From contig CM035806.1 in the NCBI GenBank assembly GCA_020466095.1, positions 146,694,167 through 146,758,166 of the forward strand: DNA of 64,000 nucleotides, read 5' to 3'. This document shows, in pieces, positions 26,901-38,900 of this stretch. Every line of letters starts with the position of its first letter. The first letter of the stretch is position 1. The notes beneath the pieces were generated by a model. The model was not told the origin of the DNA and searched no databases. It saw only the letters and a program-made list of their open reading frames with translations. Position numbers and translations under genes: made by a program. This DNA comes from Chlorops oryzae (taxonomy: Eukaryota; Arthropoda; Insecta; Diptera; Chloropidae).

Positions 26901-29900
26901 GAGGCTTTTCCTGTTTTTCGGGAAGGGTCGGTTGAGTGACGGCCACATTTTTGTCTTTGGGCACATTTTCAACCGGCTTCTTCTCTTCGAACAATGGTTT
27001 CTTAAAGTCACTATCGTCCTCAGACTCGTCTTCTGAATATGGCTTGCCCAAAGGTTTTGCTGATTCTGCTAGAATGTCAGATTTTGCAACTAGAGGCTTT
27101 TCTTGTATTGCAGGAATGGTCGGCTGAGTGGGAGCTTTAGTCACGTCTTTCGACTTATCATCAAATGGTTTCTTCTCTTCGAAAAATGGTTTCTTAAAGT
27201 CACTATCGTCCTCAGATTCGTCGTCTGAAAATGGCTTGCTCAAGGGTTTGGCTGATTCTGCCGAAATGTCAGATTTTGCAATTAGAGGCTTTTCTTGTTT
27301 TTCGGGAAGGGTCGGTTGAGTGGGGGCCACAGTTTTGTCTTTGGGCACATCTTCAACCGGCTTCTTCTCTTCGAACAATGGCTTCTTAAAGTCACTTTCA
27401 TCGTCAGACTCGTCTTCTGAATACGACTTACCCAAAGGTTTTGCTGATTCTGCTAGAATGTCAGATTTTGCATCTAGAGGCTTTTCTTGTTTTGCGGGAA
27501 CGGTCGGTTGAGTGGGAACTTTAGTCACGTCTTTCGACTTATCATCAACTGGCTTCTTCTCTTCGAACAATGGCTTCTTAAAGTCACTGTCATCGTCAGA
27601 CTCGTCTTCTGAATATGGCTTGCCCAAAGGTTTTGCTGATTCTGCTAGAATGTCAGATTTTGCAACTAGAGGCTTTTCTTGTTTTGCGGGAACGGTCGGT
27701 TGAGTGGGAACTTTAGTCACGTCTTTCGACTTATCATCAACTGGCTTCTTCTCTTCGAACAATGGTTTCTTAAAGTCACTATCGTCCTCAGACTCGTCTT
27801 CTGAATATGGCTTGCCCAAAGGTTTTGCTGATTCTGCTAGAATGTCCGATTTTGCAACTAGAGGCTTTTCTTGTATTGCAGGAATGGTCGGCTGAGTGGG
27901 AACTTTAGTCACGTCTTTCGACTTATCATCAACTGGCTTCTTCTCTTCGAACAATGGTTTCTTAAGGTCACTATCGTCCTCAGATTCGTCGTCTGAAAAT
28001 GGCTTGCTCAAGGGTTTGGCTGATTCTGCCGAAATGTCAGATTTTGCAATTAGAGGCTTTTCCTGTTTTTCGGGAAGGGTCGGTTGAGTGACGGCCACAT
28101 TTTTGTCTTTGGGCACATCTTCAACCGGCTTCTTCTCTTCGAACAATGGTTTCTTAAAGTCACTATCGTCCTCAGACTCGTCTTCTGAATATGGCTTGCC
28201 CAAAGGTTTTGCTGATTCTGCTAGAATGTCAGATTTTGCAACTAGAGGCTTTTCTTGTATTGCAGGAATGGTCGGCTGAGTGGGAGCTTTAGTCACGTCT
28301 TTCGACTTATCATCAAATGGTTTCTTCTCTTCGAAAAATGGTTTCTTAAATTCACTATCGTCCTCAGATTCGTCGTCTGAAAATGGCTTGCTCAAGGGTT
28401 TGGCTGATTCTGCCGAAATGTCAGATTTTGCAATTAGAGGCTTTTCTTGTTTTTCGGGAAGGGTCGGTTGAGTGGGGGCCACAGTTTTGTCTTTGGGCAC
28501 ATCTTCAACCGGCTTCTTCTCCTTCGAACAATGGCTTCTTAAAGTCCACTGTCATCGTCAGACTCGTCATTCTGAATACGGCTTACCCAAAGGTTTTGCT
28601 GATTCTGCTAGAATGTCAGATTTTGCAACTAGAGGCTTTTCTTGTTTTGCGGGAACGGTCGGTTGAGTGGGAACTTTAGTCACGTCTTTCGACTTATCAT
28701 CAACTGGCTTCTTCTCTTCGAAAATGGTTTCTTAAAGTCACTTTCGTCCTCAGATTCGTCGTCTGAAAATGGCTTGCTCAAGGGTTAGCTGATTCTGCCG
28801 AAATGTCAGATTTTGCAATTAGAGGCTTTTCTTGTTTTTCGGGAAGGGTCGGTTGAGTGGAGGCCACAGTTTTGTCTTTGGGCACATCTTCAACCAGCTT
28901 CTTCTCCTCGAACAATGGCTTCTTAAAGTCACTGTCATCGTCAGACTCGTCATCTGAATACGGCTTACCAAAAGGTTTTGCTGATTCTGCTAGAATGTCA
29001 GATTTTGCGTAGTTTAAAGTTAATCTTAAGTCAGTTGTCAATTTTATGTTTCTTTTGAGGTGGGCATTTGCATAGTTTAAAGTTAATCTTAAGTCAGTTT
29101 CATTTAACTAGAGGCTTTTCTTGTTTTGCGGGAACGGTCGGTTGAGTGGGAACTTTAGTCACGTCTTTCGACTTATCATCAACTTGCTTCGTCTCTTCGA
29201 ACAATGGCTTCTTAAAGTCACTGTCATCGTCAGACTCGTCTTCTGAAAATGGCTTGCTCAAGGGTTTGGCTGATTCAGCCGAAATGTCAGATTTTGCAAT
29301 TAGAGGCTTTTCCTGTTTTTCGGGAAGGGTCGGTTGAGTGACGGCCACATTTTTGTCTTTGGGCACATCTTCAACCGGCTTCTTCTCTTCGAACAATGGT
29401 TTCTTAAAGTCACTATCGTCCTCAGACTCGTCTTCTGAATATGGCTTGCCCAAAGGTTTTGCTGATTCTGCTAGAATGTCAGATTTTGCAACTAGAGGCT
29501 TTTCTTGTATTGCAGGAATGGTCGGCTGAGTGAGAGCTTTAGTCACGTCTTTCGACTTATCATCAAATGGTTTCTTCTCTTCGAAAAATGGTTTCTTAAA
29601 GTCACTATCGTCCTCAGATTCGTCGTCTGAAAATGGCTTGCTCAAGGGTTTGGCTGATTCTGCCGAAATGTCAGATTTTGCAATTAGAGGCTTTTCTTGT
29701 TTTTCGGGAAGGGTCGGTTGAGTGGGGGCCACAGTTTTGTCTTTGGGCACATCTTCAACCGGCTTCTTCTTCTCGAACAATGGCTTCTTAAAGTCACTGT
29801 CATCGTCAGACTCGTCTTCTGAATATGGCTTGCCCAAAGGTTTTGCTGATTCTGCTAGAATGTCAGGTTTTGCAACTAGAGGCTTTTCTTGTTTTCGGGA

Positions 29901-32900
29901 ATGGTCGGTTGAGTGGGACTTTAGTCACGTCTTTCGACTTATCATCAAATGGTTCTTCTCTTCGAAAATGGTTTCTTAAAGTCACTATCTCTCAGATTCG
30001 TCTTCTGAAAATGGCTTGCCAAGGTTTTGCTGATTCTGCCAGAATGTCAGATTTTGCAATTAGAGGCTTTTCTTGTTTTCAGGAATGGTCGGTTGAGTGG
30101 GGCCACATTTTCGTCTTTCGACTATCTTCAAACTCGGTTCTTCTCTCGAACAATGGCTTCTTAAAGTACTTCTCTCAGATCGTCTCTGAAATGGCTTGCC
30201 CAAAGGTTTTGCTGATTCTGCGAAATGTCAGGTTTTGCAATAGAGGCTTTTCTTGTTTTTCGGGAACGGTCGGTTGAGTGGGAGCACATTTTGTCTTTGA
30301 CTTATCATCAACTGTTCTTCTCTACGAACAATGGCTTCTTAAAGTCACTGTCATCGTCAGACTCGTCTTCTGAATATGGCTTGCCCAAAGGTTTTGCTGA
30401 TTCTGCTAGAATTCAGATTTTGCAACTAGAGGCTTTTCTTGTTTGCGGGAAGGTCGGTTGAGTGGGAACTTTAGTCACGTCTTTCGACTTATCATCAACT
30501 GGCTTCTCTCTTCGAACAATGGTTCTTAAAGTCACTGTCATCGTCAGATCGTCTTCTGAAAATGGCTTGCTCAAGGGTTTGGCTGATTCTGCCGAAATGT
30601 CAGATTTTGCAATTAGAGGCTTTTCTGTTTTTCGGGAAGGGTCGGTTGAGTGGAGGCCACATTTTTGTCTTTGGGCACATCTTCAACCGGCTTCTTCTCT
30701 TCGAACAATGGTTTCTTAAAGTCACTATCGTCCTCAGACTCGTCTCTGAATATGGCTTGCCCAAAGGTTTTGCTGATTCTGCTAGAATGTCAGATTTTGC
30801 AACTAGAGGCTTTTCTTGTTTGCAGGAATGGTCGGTTGAGTGGAGCTTTAGTCACGTCTTTCGACTTATCATCAAATGGTTTCTTCTCTTCGAAAAATGG
30901 TTTCTTAAAGTCACTATCGTCCTCAGATTCGTCGTCTGAAAATGGCTTGCTCAAGGGTTTGGCTGATTCTGCCGAAATGTCAGATTTTGCATTAGAGGCT
31001 TTTCTTGTTTTTCGGGAAGGGTCGGTTGAGTGGGGCCACAGTTTTGTCTTTGGGCACATCTTCAACGGCTTCTTCTCTCGAACAATGGCTTTTAAAGTCA
31101 CTGTCATCGTCAGACTCGTCTTCTGAATATGGCTTGCCCAAAGGTTTTGCTGATTCTGCTAGAATATCAGATTTTGCAACTAGAGGCTTTTCTTTATCAA
31201 GGTGTCGGCTGAGTGGGAGCTTTAGTCACGTCTTTCGACTTATCATCAAATGGTTTCTTCTCTTCGAAAAATGGTTTCTTAAAGTCACTATCGTCCTCAG
31301 ATTCGTCGTCTGAAAATGGCTTCTCAAGGGTTTGGCTGATTCTGCAAATGTCAGATTTTGCAATTAGAGGCTTTTCTTTTTTACAGGAATGGTCGGTTGA
31401 GTGGGGCCTAAGTTGTCTTTGGACATCTTCAACGGCTTCTTCTCTTCGAACAATGGTTCTTAAAGTCACTGTCTCTCAGATCGTCTCTAATGCTCCCAAA
31501 GGTTTGCTGATTCTGCTAAATGTCAGTTTTGCTACTAGAGGCTTTTCTTGTTTTCGGGAACGGTCGGTTGAGTAGGGACTTTAGTCACGTCTTTGACTTA
31601 TCATCAACTGGCTTCTTCTCTACGAACAATGGCTTATTAAAGTCACTGTCATCGTCAGACTCGTCTTCTGAATATGGCTTGCCCAAAGGTTTTGCTGATT
31701 CTGCTAATTCAGATTTTGCAACTAGAGGCTTTTCTGTATTGCAGGAATGGTCGGCTGAGTGGGGCTTTAGTCACGTCTTTCGACTTATCATCAAATGGTT
31801 TCTTCTCTTCGAAAATGGTTTCTTAAAGTCACTATCGTCCTCAGATTCGTCGTCTGAAAATGGCTTGCTCAAGGGTTTGGCTGATTCTGCCGAAATGTCA
31901 GATTTTGCAATTAGAGGCTTTTCTTGTTTTTCGGGAAGGGTCGGTTGAGTGGGGGCCACAGTTTTGTCTTTGGGACATCTTCAACCGGCTTCTTCTCCTC
32001 GAACAATGGCTTCTTAAAGTCACTGTCATCGTCAGACTCGTCTCTGAATACGGCTTACCAAAGGTTTTGCTGATTCTGCTAGAATGTCAGATTTTGCAAC
32101 TAGAGGCTTTTCTTGTTTTGCAGGGAACGGTCGGTTGAGTGGGAACTTTAGTCACGTCTTTCGACTTATCATCAACTGGCTTCGTTCTCTTCGAACAATG
32201 GCTTTCTTAAAGTCACTGTCATCGTCAGACTCGTCTTCTGAAAATGGCTTGCTCAAGGGTTTGGCTGATTCTGCCGAAATGTCAGATTTTGCAATTAGAG
32301 GCTTTTCCTTGTTTTTCGGGAAGGGTCGGTTGAGTGACGGCCACATTTTTGTCTTTGGGCACATCTTCAACCGGCTTCTTCTCTTCGAACAATGGTTTCT
32401 TAAAGTCACTATCGTCCTCAGACTCGTCTTCTGAATATGGCTTGCCCAAAGGTTTTGCTGATTCTGCTAGAATGTCAGATTTTGCAACTAGAGGCTTTTC
32501 TTGTATTGCAGGAATGGTCGGCTGAGTGAGAGCTTTAGTCACGTCTTTCGACTTATCATCAAATGGTTTCTTCTCTTCGAAAAATGGTTTCTTAAAGTCA
32601 CTATCGTCCTCAGATTCGTCGTCTGAAAATGGCTTGCTCAAGGGTTTGGCTGATTCTGCCGAAATGTCAGATTTTGCATTTAGAGGCTTTTCTTGTTTTT
32701 CGGGAAGGGTCGGTTGAGTGGGGGCCACAGTTTTGTCTTTGGGCACATCTTCAACGGGCTTCTTCTCTACGAAAAATGGCTTATTAAAGTCACTGTCATC
32801 GTCAGACTCGTCTTCTGAATATGGCTGGCCCAAAGGTTTTGCTGATTCTGCTAGAATATCAGATTTTGCAACTAGAGGCTTTTCTTGTATTTCAGGAATG

Positions 32901-35900
32901 GTCGGCTGAGTGGGAGCTTTAGTCACGTCTTTCGACTTATCATCAAATGGTTTCTTCTCTTCGAAAAATGGTTTCTTAAAGTCACTATCGTCCTCAGATT
33001 CGTCGTCTGAAAATGGCTTGCTCAAGGGTTTGGCTGATTCTGCCGAAATGTCAGATTTTGCAATTAGAGGCTTTTCTTGTTTTTCAGGAAGGGTCGGTTG
33101 AGTGGGGGCCACAGTTTTGTCTTTGGGCACATCTTCAACCGGCTTCTTCTCCTCGAACAATGGCTTCTTAAAGTAACTGTCATCGTCAGACTCGTCATCT
33201 GAATACGGCTTACCCAAAGGTTTTGCTGATTCTGCTAGAATATCAGATTTTGCAACTAGAGGCTTTTCTTGTATTGCAGGAATGGTCGGCTGAGTGGGAG
33301 CTTTAGTCACGTCTTTCGACTTATCATCAAATGGTTTCTTCTCTTCGAATAATGGTTTCTTAAAGTCACTATCGTCCTCAGATTCGTCGTCTGAAAATGG
33401 CTTGCTCAAGGGTTTAGCTGATTCTGCCGAAATGTCAGATTTTGCAACTAGAGGCTTTTCTTGTTTTTCGGGAAGGGTCGGTTGAGTGGAGGCCACAGTT
33501 TGTTCTTTGGGCACATCTTCAACCAGCTTCTTCTCCTCGAACGATGGCTTCTTAAAGTCACTGTCATCGTCAGACTCGTCATCTGAATACGGCTTACCTA
33601 AAGGTTTTGCTGATTCTGCTAGAATATCAGATTTTGCAACTAGAGGCTTTTCTTGTATTTCAGGAATGGTCGGCTGAGTGGGAGCTTTAGTCACGTCTTT
33701 CGACTTATCATCAAATGGTTTCTTCTCTTCGAAAAATGGTTTCTTAAAGTCACTATCGTCCTCAGATTCGTCGTCTGAAAATGGCTTGCTCAAGGGTTTG
33801 GCTGATTCTGCCGAAATGTCAGATTTTGCAATTAGAGGCTTTTCTTGTTTTTCAGGAAGGGTCGGTTGAGTGGGGGCCACAGTTTTGTCTTTGGGCACAT
33901 CTTCAACCGGCTTCTTCTCCTTGAACAATGGCTTCTTAAAGTAACTGTCATCGTCAGACTCGTCATCTGAATACGGCCTACCCAAAGGTTTTGCTGATTC
34001 TGCTAAAATGTCAGGTTTTGCTACTAGAGGCTTTTCTTGTTTTCCGGGAACGGTCGGTTGAGTGGGAACTTTAGTCACGTCTTTCGACTTATCATCAACT
34101 GGCTTCTTCTCTACGAACAATGGCTTATTAAAGTCACTGTCATCGTCAGACTCGTCTTCTGAATATGGCTTGCCCAAAGGTTTTGCTGATTCTGCTAGAA
34201 TATCAGATTTTGCAACTAGAGGCTTTTCGAGTATTGCAGGAATGGTCGGCTGAGTGGGAGCTTTAGTCACGTCTTTCGACTTATCATCAAATGGTTTCTT
34301 CTCTTCGAATAATGGTTTCTTAAAGTCACTATCGTCCTCAGATTCGTCGTCTGAAAATGGCTTGCTCAAGGGTTTAGCTGATTCTGCCGAAATGTCAGAT
34401 TTTGCAATTAGAGGCTTTTCTTGTTTTTCGGGAAGGGTCGGTTGAGTGGGGGCCACAGTTTTGTCTTTGGGCACATCTTCCACCGGCTTCTTCTCCTCGA
34501 ACAATGGCTTCTTAAAGTCACTGTCATCATCAGACTCGTCATCTGAATACGGCTTACCCAAAGGTTTTGCTGATTCTGCTAGAATATCAGATTTTGCAAC
34601 TAGAGGCTTTTCTTGTATTGCAGGAATGGTCGGCTGAGTGGGAGCTTTAGTCACGTCTTTCGACTTATCATCAAATGGTTTCTTCTCTTCGAAAAATGGT
34701 TTCTTAAAGTCACTATCGTCCTCAGATTCGTCGTCTGAAAATGGCTTGCTCAAGGTTTTGCTGATTCTGCCGAATGTCAGATTTTGCAATAGAGGCTTTT
34801 CTTGTTTTTCGGGAAGGGTCGGTTGAGTGGGGGCCACATTTTGTCTTTGGGCACATCTTCAACCGGCTTCTTCTCTTCGAACAAAAACCCTTCTCTCAGG
34901 GGGGGGGGGGTTTTTTTTTTTTTTTTTTTTCTTGTATTGCAGGAATGGTTGGCTGAGTGGGAGCTTTAGTCACGTCTTTCGACTTATCATCAAATGGTTT
35001 CTTCTCTTCGAATAATGGTTTCTCAAAGTCACTATCGTCCTCAGATTTGTCGTCTGAAAATGGCTTGCTCAAGGGTTTGGCTGATTCTGCCGAAATGTCA
35101 GATTTTGCAGTTAGAGGCTTTTCTTGTTTTTCGGGAAGGATCGGTTGAGTGGGGGCCACAGTTTTGTCTTTGGGCACATCTTCAACCGGCTTCTTCTCCT
35201 CGAACAATGGATTCTTAAAGTCACTGTCATCGTCAGACTCGTCATCTGAATACGGCTTACCCAAAGGTTTTGCTGATTCTGCTAGAATGTCAGATTTTGT
35301 AACTAGAGGCTTTTCTTGTTTTGCGGGAACGGTCGGTTGAGAGGGAACTTTAGTCACGTCTTTCGACTTATCATCAACTGGCTTCTTTTCTTCGAACAAT
35401 GGCTTCTTAAAGTCACTGTCATCGTTAGACTCGTCTTCTGAATATGGCTTGCCCAAAGGTTTTGCTGATTCTGCTAGAATATCAGATTTTGCAACTAGAG
35501 GCTTTTCTTGTATTGCAGGAATGGTCGGCTGAGTGGGAGCTTTAGTCACGTCTTTCGACTTATCATCAACTGGCTTCTTCTCTTCGAACAATGGTTTCTT
35601 AAAGTCACTATCGTCCTCAGATTCGTCGTCTGAAAATGGCTTGCTCAAGGGTTTGGCTGATTCTGCCGAAATGTCAGATTTTGCAATTAGAGGCTTTTCT
35701 TGTTTTTCGGGAAGGGTCGGTTGAGTGGGGGCCACAGTTTTTTCTTTGGGCACATCCTCACCCGGCTTCTTCTCCTCCAACAATGGCTTCTTAAAGTCAC
35801 TGTCATCTTCAGACTCGTCTTCTGAATATGGCTTACCCAAAGGTTTTGCTGATTCTGCTAGAATGTCAGATTTTGCAACTAGAGGCTTTTCTTGTATTGC

Positions 35901-38900
35901 AGGAATGGTCGGTTGAGTGGGAGCTTTAGTCACATTTTTCGACTTATCGTCAACTGGTTTCTTATCTTCGAACAATGGTTTCTTATAGTCACTATCGTCC
36001 TCAGACTCGTCTTCTAAATATGGCTTGCCCAAAGGTTTTGCTGATTCTGCTAGAATGTCAGATTTTGCAACTAGAGGCTTTTCTTCTATTGCAGGAATAG
36101 TCGGTTGAGTGGAAGTTTTAGTCACATTTTTCGACTTATCGTCAACTGGCTTCTTCTCTTCGAACAATGGCTTCTTAAGGTCACTGTCATCGTCAGACTC
36201 GTCTTCTGAATATGGCTTGCAAAAAGGTTTTGCTGATTCTGCAAGAATGTCAGATTTTGCAACTAGAGGCTTTTCTTGTATTGCAGGAATGGTCGGCTGA
36301 GTGGGAACTTTAGTCACGTCTTTCGACTTATCATCAAATGGTTTCTTCTCTTCGAAAAATGGTTTCTTAAAGTCACTATCGTCCTCAGATTCTTCGTCTG
36401 AAAACGGCTTGCTCAAGAGTTTGGCTGATTCTGCCGAAATGTCAGATTTTGCAATTAGAGGCTTTTCTTGATTTTCGGGAAGGGTCGGTTGAGTGGATGC
36501 CACAGTTTTGTCTTTGGACACATCTTTAACCAGCTTCTTCTCCTCGAACAATGGTTTCTTAAAGTCACTATCGTCCTCAGACTCGTCTTCTGAATATGGC
36601 TTGCCCAAAGGTTTTGCTGATTCTGCTAGAATATCAGATTTTGCAACTAGAAGCTTTTCTTGTATTGCAGGAATGGTCGGCTGAGTGGGAGCTTTAGTCA
36701 CGTCTTTCGACTTATCATCAAATGGTTTCTTCTCTTCGAAAAATGGTTTCTTAAAGTCACTATCGTCCTCAGATTCGTCGTCTGAAAATGGCTCGCTCAA
36801 GGGTTTGGCTGATTCTGCCGAAATGTCAGATCTTGCAAATAGAAGCTTTTCTTGTTTTTCGGGAAGAGTCGGTTGAGTGGGGGCCACAGTTTTGTCTTTG
36901 GGCACATCCTCACCCGGCTTCTTCTCCTCCAACAATGGCTTCTTAAAGTCACTGTCATCTTCAGACTCGTCTTCTGAATATGGCTTACCCAAAGGTTTTG
37001 CTGATTCTGCTAGAATGTCAGATTTTGCAACTAGAGGCTTTTCTTGTATTGCAGGAATGGTCGGTTGAGTGGGAGCATTAGTCACATTTTTCGACTTATC
37101 GTCAACTGGTTTCTTATCTTCGAACAATGGTTTCTTATAGTCACTATCGTCCTCAGACTCGTCTTCTGAATATGGCTTGCCCAGAGGTTTTGCTGATTCT
37201 GCTAGATTGTCAGATTTTGCAACTAGAGGCTTTTCTTGTTTTGTGGGAACGGTCGGTTGAGTGGGAACTTTAGTCACGTCTTTCGACTTATCATCAACTG
37301 GCTTCTTATCTTCGAACAATGGTTTCTTAAAGTCACTATCGTCCTCAGACTCGTCTTCTGAATATGGCTTGCCCAAAGGTTTTGCTGATTCTGTTAGAAT
37401 GTCAGATTTTGCAACTAGAGGCTTTTCTTGTATTGCAGGAATGGTCGGCTGAGTGGGAACTTTAGTCACGTCTTTCGACTTATCATCAAATGGTTTCTTC
37501 TCTTCGAAAAATGGTTTCTTAAAGTCACTATCGTCCTCAGATTCTTCGTCTGAAAACGGCTTGCTCAAGGGTTTGGCTGATTCTGCCGAAATGTCAGATT
37601 TTGCAATTAGAGGCTTTTCTTGATTTTCGGGAAGGGTCGGTTGAGTGGATGCCACAGTTTTGTCTTTGGACACATCTTTAACCAGCTTCTTCTCCTCGAA
37701 CAATGGCTTCTTAAAGTCACTGTCATCGTCAGACTCGTTTTCTGAATACGACTTACCCAAAGGTTTTGCTGATTCTGCTAGAATGTCAGATTTTGCAACT
37801 ATAGGCTTTTCTTGTTTTGCGGGAACGGTCGGTTGAGTGGGAGCTTTAGTCACGTCTTTCGACTTATCATCAACTGGCTTCTTCTCTTCGAACAATGGCT
37901 TCTTAAGGTCACTGTCATCGTCAGACTCGTCTTCTGAATATGGCTTGCAACAAGGTTTTGCTGATTCTGTAGAATGTCAGATTTTGCAACTAGAGGCTTT
38001 TCTTGTATTGCAGGAATGGTCGGCTGAGTGGAGCTTTAGTCCGTCTTTCGACTTATCATCAAATGGTTCTTCTCTTCGAAAATGGTTTCTTAAAGTCACT
38101 ATCGTCCTCAGATTCGTCGTCTGAAATTGGCTTGCTCAAGGGTTTGGCTGATTCTGACGAAATGTTAGATTTTGGAATTAGAGGCTTTTCTTGTTTTTCG
38201 GGAAGGGTCGGTTGAGTGGGGGCCACAGTTTTGTCTTTGGGCACATCTTCAACCTGCTTCTTCTTTTCGAACAACGGCTTCTTAAAGTCACTATCATCGT
38301 CAGACTCATCTTCCGAATATGGCTTGCCCAAAGGTTTTGCTGATTCTGTTAGAATGTCATGTTTTGCAACTAGAGGCTTTTCTTGTATTGCAGGAATGGT
38401 CGGCTGAGTGGGAGCTTTAGTCACGTCTTTCGACTTATCATCAAATGGTTTCTTCTCTTCGAAAAATGGTTTCTTATAGTCACTATCGTCCTCAGATTCG
38501 TCGTCTGAAAATGGCTTGCTCAAGAGTTTGGCTGATTCTGCCGAAATGTCAGATTTTGCAATTAGAGGCTTTTCTTGTTTTCGGGAAAGGGTCGGTTGAG
38601 TGGAGCCACAGTTTTTGTCTTTGGCACATCTTCAACCGCTTCTTCTCTTCGAACAATGGTTTCTTAAAGTCACTATCGTCGTCAGACTCGTCTTCTGAAT
38701 ATGGCTTGCCCAAAGGTTTTGCTGATTCTGCTAGAATGTCAGATTTTGCAACTAGAGGCTTTTCTTGTTTGCAGGAATGGTCGGTTGAGTGGGAGCTTTG
38801 GTCACGTCTTTCGACTTTCACAACTGGCTTCTTTCTTGAACAATGGCTTCTTAAGGTCACTGTCATCGTCAGACTCGTCTTTGAATATGGTTGCCCAAAG

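Noticed and set aside
29009..29105. The 97-base insertion as an intron
   Set aside because: On the minus strand it does not begin with GT or end with AG at any shift that keeps the repeat intact.
15015..38407. Dozens of plus-strand 63-codon open frames, one per repeat unit
   Set aside because: They are antisense shadows. Each 192-bp unit has the same frame with a TGA in GGTTGAGTGGG, so the regularity only reflects the repeat length.
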